Source: Pleurocapsaceae cyanobacterium CSU_1_1 (lineage in GTDB: Bacteria; Cyanobacteriota; Cyanobacteriia; Cyanobacteriales; Xenococcaceae). From it: a stretch of 49,817 nt of DNA. The position numbers and the translations under genes were made by a program. The notes beneath the pieces are model-generated. The model worked only from the letters and a program-made list of their open reading frames with translations. It was not told the DNA's origin and did not search any database. How positions within the stretch are numbered: position 1 is the first letter of the stretch; each line of letters begins with the position of its first letter. Of the stretch, positions 25,636 through 34,700 are shown in pieces. The stretch covers positions 1-49,817 of the forward strand of contig JAAUOU010000016.1 in NCBI GenBank assembly GCA_012034765.1. Direction: 5' to 3'.

Positions 25636-27162
25636 ATGAATGAATTTGATTTTATCGTTGTGGGAGTTGGTTCGGCTGGTGCAGTTGTCGCTAACCGACT
25701 CACTGAAAATCCAGAAGTGAAAGTACTGGCTTTAGAAGCTGGTAGTCCTGAAATTCCCCCAAATGTTTCTAACCCCTCAGCTTGGCCAACCTTATTGGGT
25801 TCAGAAGTGGACTGGAACTATACTAGCGTTCCTCAACCTGGTTTAGATGGACGAATTACCCACGAACCGAGGGGCAAAATTCCTGGTGGCAGCAGTAATC
25901 TGTATATTATGATGCACATTCGCGGGCATCAATCGGATTACGACAACTGGGCGTATAATGGCTGTCCTGGATGGTCTTACCAAGATCTTTTGCCCTACTT
26001 AAAAAAACTGGAAGATCAGGAAGATGATACCAGTCCTTGGGCAGGGAAAGGCGGCCCGTTATATGTTGCCAATGCGAAATTGCATAACCCAAATCCGACT
26101 TCGGAAGCGTTTATTCAAGCTTGCCTAGAGTTGGGGCATCCCTATACACCAGACTTTAATGGTCCCAATATGGAAGGGACAGGCTGGCATCATGTCAACA
26201 TTAAGGATGGCAAGCGTCAAAGTACTGCCGTTGCTTACCTCAACCCAATTTTAGAGCGACCAAATCTAACTATTAGTACTAATTCTCAGGCTACTCGGTT
26301 GCTGTTTTATGGCGATCGCTGTACTGGGGTAGAATACAGGCAAAATGGCGAACTTAAAACCGCCCATGCCAACTGTGAAGTCATTGTGTGCAGCGGTGCG
26401 ATCGAGTCGCCTAAGCTCCTGTTGCTCTCGGGAATTGGCAATCCTAGCCACTTACAAGAATTTAATATTCCAGTCGTAGCGGATCTCCCAGGTGTCGGTG
26501 AAAACTTTCACAATCATGTCCTTGTTGGTGTCATTGCCGAAACTTCTCAACCCATACCGCCACCAAATCAAAATCTTTCCGAAAGTGCTTTGTTCTGTAA
26601 ATCCGAACCTGGTTGGATTGGGCCAGATTTACAGATTGCTTTCGTCCACGTTCCCTTTGATGTAATTGTTGGTCAAAACTATCCTAATGCCATCAGCATC
26701 TTACCTGGGGTTGTCCGTCCCCTATCTCGCGGTTGGATACGGTTGGCTAGTAATAATCCTTTAGATAAACCTTTAATTAACCCTAACTATCTGGGAGTTG
26801 AATCCGATCTTGAAAGGTTAATTCAAGGAGTGGAAATTGCTCGTGATATCTTTGCTACTAAAGCTTTCTCTGGTTGGGTGAAGCAAGAAATACTACCAGG
26901 TTCAGCCGTTAGCGATCGCACTCAATTACGTGCATTTGTTAAGCAAAGAGCCGATTCTTATCACCATCAAGCAGGTTCTTGCAAAATGGGCAGCGATCAC
27001 CTAGCAGTTGTCGATCCCCATCTACGGGTTTATGGAGTACAGGGATTACGGGTAGCTGATGCCAGTGTTATGCCTGTCGTACCATCGGGTAACTGTCATA
27101 CAGGTATTTTGGCGATCGCCGAAAAGGTATCTGACTTAATTAAACAACAGCATTTACAGTGA
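25636..27162 (+). CDS. GMC-family FAD oxidoreductase
   Basis: The 508-residue protein has the FAD-binding V-G-V-G-S-A-G (about 8-14) with E-A-G-S (34-37), the GMC signature P-R-G-K-I-P-G-G-S-S (about 78-87) and the active-site pair: H in Y-H-H-Q-A-G (about 442) and H in G-N-C-H-T-G (about 486). The family oxidises alcohols or sugars (choline, glucose, pyranose, aryl alcohol). With an SMP-30 lactonase downstream, an aldose dehydrogenase producing a lactone is attractive but unproven. Its stop codon is the first triplet of the following heptamer array. Confidence 0.92.
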   Translation: MNEFDFIVVGVGSAGAVVANRLTENPEVKVLALEAGSPEIPPNVSNPSAWPTLLGSEVDWNYTSVPQPGLDGRITHEPRGKIPGGSSNLYIMMHIRGHQSDYDNWAYNGCPGWSYQDLLPYLKKLEDQEDDTSPWAGKGGPLYVANAKLHNPNPTSEAFIQACLELGHPYTPDFNGPNMEGTGWHHVNIKDGKRQSTAVAYLNPILERPNLTISTNSQATRLLFYGDRCTGVEYRQNGELKTAHANCEVIVCSGAIESPKLLLLSGIGNPSHLQEFNIPVVADLPGVGENFHNHVLVGVIAETSQPIPPPNQNLSESALFCKSEPGWIGPDLQIAFVHVPFDVIVGQNYPNAISILPGVVRPLSRGWIRLASNNPLDKPLINPNYLGVESDLERLIQGVEIARDIFATKAFSGWVKQEILPGSAVSDRTQLRAFVKQRADSYHHQAGSCKMGSDHLAVVDPHLRVYGVQGLRVADASVMPVVPSGNCHTGILAIAEKVSDLIKQQHLQ

Positions 27163-27222
27163 ACAATGAACAATGAACAATGAACAATGAACAATGAACA
27201 ATGAACAATGAACAGTGAACAG
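27160..27222. repeat. Heptamer tandem repeat, nine TGAACAA-type units
   Basis: Seven TGAACAA units followed by two TGAACAG. The TGA of the first unit is the stop codon of the GMC gene. Similar units end the conserved secreted-protein gene at 37202-37222. Confidence 0.95.
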
Positions 27223-27261
27223 TGAATTCTTACTTACGACTTACCACGCCCCACTTTTCTT

Positions 27262-27681
27262 ATGACTTTACAAATTTTTTCTCAAGTTGCATTGACTTGC
27301 AAAGATCCACTTATAACTGAAGAGTTCTACAGCAAACACTTTGGTTTCCAACGGGCGAGAGTTGCCAAACTGCCAGATGGCAATCAAATTGTGTTTATCA
27401 AAATGGGCGATAGTGCTTTCTATTTTGAATTGTTTCAAGCAACAGAAAAACTACCTATTCCGACTGCGAGTAATGATGGTTATCAGTTTCCTTCAGTGCG
27501 TCATCTAGCTTTTAAAGTCGATGATGTAGATGCCAAATTAGCGGAGATGGGTAACGATGCCAAAATTACCCTCGGTCCTCTTAATTTTGATGATTACATT
27601 CCAGGCTGGCGAACAGTTTGGATTGCCGATCCTGATAGCAGAATTGTGGAGATCTCTCAGGGATTTGTCGATGAAATTTAA
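27262..27681 (+). CDS. VOC (glyoxalase/bleomycin-resistance) family protein
   Basis: The 139-residue protein has two beta-alpha-beta-beta-beta modules. Metal ligands are visible as E in Y-F-E-L-F (about 52), H in V-R-H-L-A-F (about 77) and E in I-V-E-I-S (about 132). The first-strand ligand, usually His, is Gln in F-S-Q-V-A-L (residue about 8), as in some glyoxalases and epimerases. It could isomerise, hydrate or cleave a carbonyl compound, in line with the two DJ-1 proteins. It starts 40 bp after the heptamer array. Confidence 0.85.
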   Translation: MTLQIFSQVALTCKDPLITEEFYSKHFGFQRARVAKLPDGNQIVFIKMGDSAFYFELFQATEKLPIPTASNDGYQFPSVRHLAFKVDDVDAKLAEMGNDAKITLGPLNFDDYIPGWRTVWIADPDSRIVEISQGFVDEI

Positions 27682-27682
27682 T

Positions 27683-27710
27683 ACCTATTACCCATTACCT
27701 ATTACCCATT
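27683..27710. repeat. Heptamer tandem repeat (TACCTAT/TACCCAT)
   Basis: Four alternating 7-nt units directly after the VOC stop codon. It is the complement class of the repeat at 13713-13737. Confidence 0.8.
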
Positions 27711-27753
27711 ACTCAACCAATCAATAACAAACCTTAAACGAGAAGTTTAGATC

Positions 27754-30155
27754 ATGGCTAGAGTTCAATTTACCTATTTTACAGGCTTAAGAAGATCGTT
27801 TGTTAATAACGTTCGTTTGACTGGAACTTGGAATAACAATGGACGCTATTCTGACCAGTGGACTACTTTACCAATGCAACAAATAACTGGTGAAGATGGT
27901 TGTCCTTGCTTTACGGCGACAGTAAGTTTAGATGATTCGCAAATCGGTCAGCAATTTCGTTGGGGTGTAATCTTAAATGCAGCAGCGGGAAATGACCTCT
28001 GGGGCATAATGACCGAAGAGAACGATCTTAATTCTACAGAACGCGATCGCACTTTTACCCTACGGGCTCCAAATAGCGCAATTCAACAAGAAAGCTACTA
28101 CCTCACTCATTGCCGTCGGTTAGGAGCGCAAAAATCGTATAATGGCGCACCTCAGCCAGGAATTCAGTTTGCCGTGTGGGCACCCAATGCCCGAAATGTG
28201 GAAGTTGTCTTCGGTCAATCGAGCGGTTACATTGCAGATACTGGCGTGGGAGAGGATACTAGCCGCCCACGACTATCACTGTCTCGCCTAGGAGATGGAA
28301 CTTGGCAAACCAACTGCGCAGCAGCTCTAGCCGATTTTACGGCCTTCGATCGCCTGCCTTACATGTTCAGAGTAACTAAAGCAGACGGACAGGTAGCCTA
28401 TAAAACCGATTTATATTCTCGCTGTCAGATGGGAAAAGGCAGAATCGATCCCAGTGAATCAGCTTATTCTGGCGATTATCGGCAGCTGGACGGCTCAGTT
28501 AGCTGTTCTGTCGTCATCGACCCCGATACAGTCACCAGAGAGCCTGAAGAGGAATTTTCGCCACAACAGGTATTTATCTCAGAGGATGAATTTTGGCAAA
28601 ACGAGTTCGATCCTAATCGCCCCGTACCCCGTCGCGTTGAAGACTTGGTTATCTATGAACTCCATGTCGGCGCTCTCGGTTTCGGTCAGAATCGACCAGG
28701 CAACTTTGAAGATGCGCTGAATCTGTTGCCGTATTTAATCGAGTTGGGGGTAAATGCGATCGAACTTCTTCCCCTATCTGAATTTAGAGATGAGGTTAAT
28801 TGGGGGTATGAAACCTCTCATTACTTTGCCCTGGAATACAGTGCTGGGGGTAGAGATCAACTTAAGCATTTTGTTAGAGCCTGCCATCGTCAAGGAATCG
28901 CGGTCATTGTTGATGTTGTCTACAATCACTATTCTCCAGATGCAGGGCGTGCGGAATGGGCTTATGACTCGGACGTTCCCGAACAAAATATTTATTACTG
29001 GTACGAAGGTAATTCTAGTAGTTATCCGCAGCCAGATGACGGTTATATAGATAACTATTCTACAGGCTTTGCTCCTCGCTTTTATGAGGAAATAGTGCGC
29101 AAAATGTTTATCAGTAGTGCTGCTACTCTAATTGAAGAATTCCACGTAGACGGATTTAGAGTCGATGCCACTGCTTCGATCCATCTATATAATGTGCTTC
29201 ATGCCGATGGCAGGAGAACTGATAATGTCAATGTTTTTGGGGCGAAGTTCCTCAGAGAATGGACGCGAACCATGAAGCTGATTCGTCCCGAAGTGATGCT
29301 GATGGCAGAAGATCATTCCGATTGGGATGGAGTCACCGAGCCTGTGGATAATGGCGGTTTAGGATTCGATGCCACTTGGTATTCTAGTTTTTACCACCAT
29401 CTTGTCGGGGATGCTCAAGCAGGAACACAGTACGCCAGATTAATTACGACGGTGGGATACGGTGGCAACGAACCCTTGGCAATGGATTACTTTTCTGGCG
29501 CACTGGCAGCATCTGCGATCGCAAAGTGGTCTATCATGAATCTCATGATGAGGCTGGTAACTCGCAAAACTCCAGACGAACTATCTCAGCCGCGGTCAAC
29601 TCCGCCCCCCTGATGGTCGAAACTCGCCGTGTTGCTGAAGCACGTTGTCGCTTTGCCTGTGGCATGACCATGCTTGCAGCTGGTACGCCTATGTTTATGA
29701 TGGGTGAGGAGATTGGCGCACAGAGATATTACCGCTATTCCGATTTCTTGAGTAATCGGGAAGATCTTTTAGGCGAGCGCCAAGGAGAAGGTCGGAGGCT
29801 GTTTAGATTTTATCAAGATATTATTGGTTTACGGTTAGAACATTCGGGATTGCGATCGCACAATATCGACATCATCCATGTTCACAATGCCAACCGAATC
29901 ATCGCTTTTAGGCGTTGGGATAATTCTGAAGAGTTGCTAGTGGTGGCAAGTCTTAATAATAGTCCTTTTGGCTCAGGATATGCGATCGAGAATTCTCGAC
30001 TGGGAAATAATACGTGGCGCGAGATTTTTAATAGTGATGCCGAACCTTATGGCGGCAATAGTATCGGCAATTTGGGCGGATCTATTTCTTCTAGTAACGG
30101 TCGAATTGATGTGGTCATTCCAGCAAATGGATTTGTCGTTTTACAGCGACTGTAA
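27754..30155 (+). pseudogene. GH13 alpha-glucan enzyme gene with one frameshift at a HIP1 site
   Basis: Two frames join into one protein of about 800 residues. There is an N-terminal CBM48-like part (about 110-240), then a GH13 barrel: Y-E-L-H-V-G, V-I-V-D-V-V-Y-N-H, the nucleophile in F-R-V-D-A-T (about 470), the acid in M-A-E-D-H-S (about 518), and the third aspartate in V-Y-H-E-S-H-D-E-A-G-N, which lies beyond the break. The break is at the HIP1 octamer 29515-29522; adding one C gives A-I-A-K-V-V-Y-H-E-S-H-D. The layout resembles branching enzymes or trehalohydrolases. If the shift is real, the enzyme is dead, since the catalytic third is separated. Confidence 0.85.
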
Positions 30156-30295
30156 CTAATAAAAGCTAAAACACGGCTGACATTTGACAGGAAAGCGCTC
30201 AGTCGTCAGTTGCCAACAACTCAAACGCGATTGCTTATGTGTCAAATCCTATTCTTAATCAAAAAAATCTTAGCCCAGAATGAGAAAGGAGTGTC

Positions 30296-31189
30296 ATGAC
30301 TGCTCAACTTGAATTAATTATTGAAACACAAGCTTTGCAAGGAGAATGCCCCTGTTGGCATCAGGAAAAGCAATTACTATATTGGGTTGATGTAGAAAAA
30401 AAACAACTGCACGTTTATCAGCCCGAAACTAAAACCAATCGGACAATCGAACTCGGAAAATTAGTTGGTTGCGTTGTTCCAAGAAAATCAGGTGGTGTTG
30501 TTTTAGCTTTAGAAAACGGCTTCGCTGCTTTGGATCTAGAAACAGAAAAACTTACATATCTCGCGGCTCCTGAAAGTGATCTGCCATCGAATAGATTTAA
30601 CGATGGTAAATGCGATCCAGCTGGGCGTTTTTTGGCAGGAACAATGTATAAAGATCAAGAGGAAGAAGCCGCTCAGGAAGCCGGATCGTTATATTCCTTA
30701 GATCACAATCTAATAGTTCAACGATTATTAGGCAATCTTACCGTTTCTAATGGGATGGGATGGAGTCCAGATTATTCGACGATGTATCTCATCGATTCTC
30801 CGACTAAAAACGTTTTTGCTTTTGATTACGATCTCAAGACGGGAAACATTAGTAACCGTAGAGTTGTAGTTACCATACCAGATGCGTCAGGGGGATATCC
30901 CGATGGCATGGCGATCGACCAAGAAGGCATGATTTGGGTAGCTTTGTGGGCGGGATTCAAAGTCACTCGCTGGAATCCTTACACTGGGGAATTGCTGCAA
31001 AGTATTTCTATCCCTGCTCCTAATGTTACGTCTTGCACATTTGGCGGTCTAAACATGAATGAGCTTTACATTACAACAGCTAGAAAAGATATGGATGAAG
31101 CTGCATTGGCTCAGTATCCCCAAGCTGGTAGCGTTTTTCGGCTACAAACAAATTTCATAGGCCTAAAAAATTTTGAATTTATAGGCTAA
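30296..31189 (+). CDS. SMP-30/gluconolactonase-like beta-propeller
   Basis: The 297-residue protein shows the metal ligands of the family: E17 (G-E-C-P), N near 100 (S-N-R-F-N-D-G-K), N near 150 (V-S-N-G-M-G-W-S) and D near 203 (Y-P-D-G-M-A-I-D). SMP-30 proteins hydrolyse sugar lactones with a divalent metal. It is the last gene of the metabolic island. Paired with the GMC enzyme it suggests sugar oxidation to an acid. The ribosome site AAAGGAG is ideal; the gene is intact. Confidence 0.92.
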   Translation: MTAQLELIIETQALQGECPCWHQEKQLLYWVDVEKKQLHVYQPETKTNRTIELGKLVGCVVPRKSGGVVLALENGFAALDLETEKLTYLAAPESDLPSNRFNDGKCDPAGRFLAGTMYKDQEEEAAQEAGSLYSLDHNLIVQRLLGNLTVSNGMGWSPDYSTMYLIDSPTKNVFAFDYDLKTGNISNRRVVVTIPDASGGYPDGMAIDQEGMIWVALWAGFKVTRWNPYTGELLQSISIPAPNVTSCTFGGLNMNELYITTARKDMDEAALAQYPQAGSVFRLQTNFIGLKNFEFIG

Positions 31190-31262
31190 ATTGCTCTGGC
31201 AAAAATGCCTTTTAAATAACGTTTAAAAATTACACACATTACTAATTATTGAGGAATTAACA

Positions 31263-31640
31263 ATGGACCCGATTACAACTGCGATTGTGGCTGCTCTGGC
31301 TAAGAGTCTCAGCCAAGATGTATGCAAAGACAGTTATGTTGCTCTTAAAGAGGCTTTGAAGAAAAAGTTTGGGCATAAAAGCGATCTGGTTGATGCCGTC
31401 GATAAATTAGAAAAGAAGCCAGACTCGGAAGCTCGCCAAGACATACTACAAGAAGAAGTTGAAATCTCTAAGGTCAATGATGACCCTGAGATTCTTAAGT
31501 TAGTTCAAAATTTACTCGACCAGATCGAATCACAACCTGGTGGACAGCAAATAATCAATCAAACTCAAACCAACCAGGTGAGCGGTGTAAATGTTGGGGG
31601 AAATTTTGAATTTAAACCAGTTCAAGACGGAAAGAGTTAA
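31263..31640 (+). CDS. Small helical protein with C-terminal motif shared with the STAND gene
   Basis: The 125-residue product begins M-D-P-I-T-T-A-I-V-A-A-L-A-K, a hydrophobic helix start, then an amphipathic helical domain to about 90, and a glutamine/asparagine-rich linker. It ends in S-G-V-N-V-G-G-N-F-E-F-K-P-V-Q (107-121). The next large protein has K-G-A-N-V-G-R-D-L-T-F-A-P-V-Q at 42-56: eight of 15 identical. This layout, helical effector plus short C-terminal motif beside a STAND sensor with the same motif near its N-terminus, is that of bacterial amyloid-signalling pairs with HeLo-like (Bell) effectors. It may attack membranes when nucleated. Function is inferred. Confidence 0.75.
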   Translation: MDPITTAIVAALAKSLSQDVCKDSYVALKEALKKKFGHKSDLVDAVDKLEKKPDSEARQDILQEEVEISKVNDDPEILKLVQNLLDQIESQPGGQQIINQTQTNQVSGVNVGGNFEFKPVQDGKS

Positions 31641-31652
31641 GGAAGTAAAATA

Positions 31653-31739
31653 ATGAAGTTATTTTGGTCTAAACTGCTGGCAAAAATAGGACTGGGATTG
31701 CTTAAGGTAGTGAGGTGGAGTTGTGAGCCAATGCCCTAA
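31653..31739 (+). CDS. Possible 28-residue peptide overlapping the STAND start
   Basis: ATG 31653 follows AAGGAAG by 6 nt and encodes M-K-L-F-W-S-K-L-L-A-K-I-G-L-G-L-L-K-V-V, then eight more residues to a stop at 31737. The peptide is cationic and amphipathic. It overlaps the GTG start of the STAND gene by 17 nt in another frame, so it could be a leader that couples translation or a third component. It may be chance. Confidence 0.3.
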   Translation: MKLFWSKLLAKIGLGLLKVVRWSCEPMP

Positions 31740-34700
31740 TCCTAATTGTCTGCATCAAAATCTTTCCAACACAAAGTTCTGTGTAAAGTGCGGTAATAAG
31801 TTATGTTTAAGCGATCGCTTATCTCAAGAACAAGATAACTTGGTTAAGGGTGCTAACGTTGGGCGTGACTTGACCTTTGCGCCAGTTCAGAACATCATCG
31901 AGACTCAGATCATCCAGTCTTCGGTTGAGGTGATTACGCAGCGAGAACTGAATAAAAATTCACCTTATCGGGGACTCAAAAGGTTCAACTTCAAAGACAG
32001 AGAGCGCTTTTTTGGTAGAGATAAGTTAATCGCCAGATTATTCGAGGCGGTGAATCGCAGCAACTTGAGTTTAGTCTTAGGGGCTTCTGGTAGTGGCAAG
32101 TCCTCTGTCGTGCGTGCTGGGTTAATTCCTGAGTTGAAGAAATCTCTGGAGTCTCAAACATTTTATGATTTCATCTTTACCCCCAACCAAGATCCCTTTG
32201 ATTCTCTATATCGCTGTCTACTCAGCGAAGAAAAGGACTATAACTTTAGTAGAGCAGAAGCTGAGATTGCCCTGGAAGCAAAGGCAAATACTTTATCTAA
32301 AGTGATTAGTACCTTTAAAAAGGATGGGGAACGATGGCTAATTTTTGTGGATCAATTCGAGGAATTGTTCACTATTTGTGGCGATCTAGACAAACGCCAA
32401 AACTTTATTTCAGGTCTGGTTCAAGTTGCCAAGTCGGGGAATAGTTCGGTCAAGATTGTACTGGCAATGCGGTCTGACTTTTTGGAACAGTTGAGTTTCT
32501 ATCCCGATCTAGGTAACATTGCCAATCAAAATAATATCCATCTGGTGACTGAGATGTACCCAGATGAACTGCGGCAGGCGATTGAGCAACCAGCAGCCAA
32601 GCATGGGGTTATGTTTGAAAAAGGGTTAGTTGAACAAATTATCCAGGAAGTTGAAGGACAAAAAGGTTACCTTCCTCTATTGCAGTACACCCTGAATTTA
32701 CTTTGGGAAAGTGAATGTCAATCTTTCGGTGCTGATGGTCGTCCTAATATCGAAGACCGTACCTTAAACAAGAAAAATTATGCAGCGTTGGAGGGGATAA
32801 GAGGGGCGCTGCAAAAGCGAGTCAGCGAAATATACAGCAATTTGAACCAAGACCAACAGACAGCTACTAAGCAAATATTTTTGAAGCTGGTGAATATTGT
32901 TAGCAATAATTCTGGCAGGAGAGCAGTTAGCAGACGGGCTTATCGAGATGAATTTGTCGGTGAATCAGTAGAAAAGATCCTCAATAAATTCATTGAAGAA
33001 AAGTTGCTGGTTAGTAGTGGCGAATATTCAAGCCCAGAAGAACTGCAAGTGAATGTTAGCAAGCACCTGAAACAATCGGCAACTGTAGAAATTGCCCATG
33101 AAATTTTGCTCTCATCTTGGGATGAGCTAAAACACTGGCTTGAGGAAGAAAAAGAAGCAATTATTCTCAAAAATTGGTTGGCTGGTGAGACAAGGCGGTG
33201 GCAAAAAATTCGCGAACAAGATAAGTCTAAAGCTCAGGATGAACTCTTGAAAGGCTCTCGATTAGCTCAGGTTGTAGAGTTTAGACAAAAAGATACTTTT
33301 AAAAATGTTGGTGGCTTAAGACCAGAGGAAAGTGAATTTATCGATGCCAGTGTAGCAGAACGCGATCGCCTCCTTTGGGAAGTAGAAGCACGTAGAAAGA
33401 GGCTATTCATAGCAATTTCTGGCATATCTGTCGTTTTTGCTGGACTCGCACTTTGGGCAGGGATGCAGTCAACAATTTTGAGCTTGCGGGAACGGGCAAA
33501 TCAAGCGAGCAATCTACTAAGCTTCAACCCTGTAGAGGGGGTAGTTACAGCAATAGCTCTCAATGGTAAGAGTAGAGCAGTATTTGGCGATCGCTTTGTC
33601 AAGATTTTACCCCAAGTACGCTCTAGTTTACGGGATGCGATCGCCGTACCTATAGAGCGTAATATGCTGAGAGGTCATCAAGGCCCAGTTTGGCAAGCTG
33701 CTTTTAGTCCTGATGGTCAAATTATTGCCAGTGCTGCTGATGATGGGACAGTGCGCTTGTGGGACAAACAGGGTAATCCTCTTGGTCAACCTTTTAAGGG
33801 TCATCAAGGTCTTGTTCATTCAGTCGCCTTCAGTCCAGACGGGCAATATATAGTTAGTGGGGGCGATGATAATACAATTAGGCTGTGGGATAGAACTGGC
33901 AACCAAATCGGTCAGCCTTTTAAGGGTCATCGAGGGAAAATTTGGTCTGTTGCCTTCAGTCCTGATGGACAGTATATAGCCAGTGGCAGCGACGACAACA
34001 CAATTAGGCTGTGGGACAAACAGGGTAATCTCATCGGTCAGCCCTTTCGAGGTCATCCTCCTCAAGACCGTTGCTGCTCAGTTTTCTCAGTTGCTTTTAG
34101 TCCCGACGGAAAAGCGATCGCCAGTGGTAGTGCCGATAATACGATTCGGTTATGGGATCTCAAGGGTAACGCGATCGCTCAACTCACTGGACACGAAGAT
34201 TATGTCCGCTCAGTTACTTTTAGCCATGATGGAAAGTATATTTTAAGTGGCAGCGATGATAAAACGATTCGGTTGTGGGATCTAAAAGGCAACCAAATCG
34301 GTCAACCGCTAATCGGACACGAATATTATCTTTACTCTGTTGCCTTCAGCCCTGATGGGGCAACTATTGTTAGTAGTAGCGAAGATGGTACAGTTCGATT
34401 GTGGAATACAGCAGATTTCCAGAGCGATCGCACTCTAGTCGGACATCGGGATAAAGTCTTGTCTGTAGCCATCAGTCCCGATGGACAACAGATCATCAGT
34501 GGTGGTAACGACAAGACGATTCGGTTATGGGATCTAGAGGGCAACCAAATCGGTGATTCTTTTAAAGGACATGTTAGCGCTGTCACCTCTGTTTCTTTTA
34601 GTCCTGACGGAGAATACATAGTTAGTGGTAGTCGTGATGGCACGTTACGATTGTGGAACAAACAAGGCAAGGCGATCGGTGAGCCTTTTATTGGGCATGA

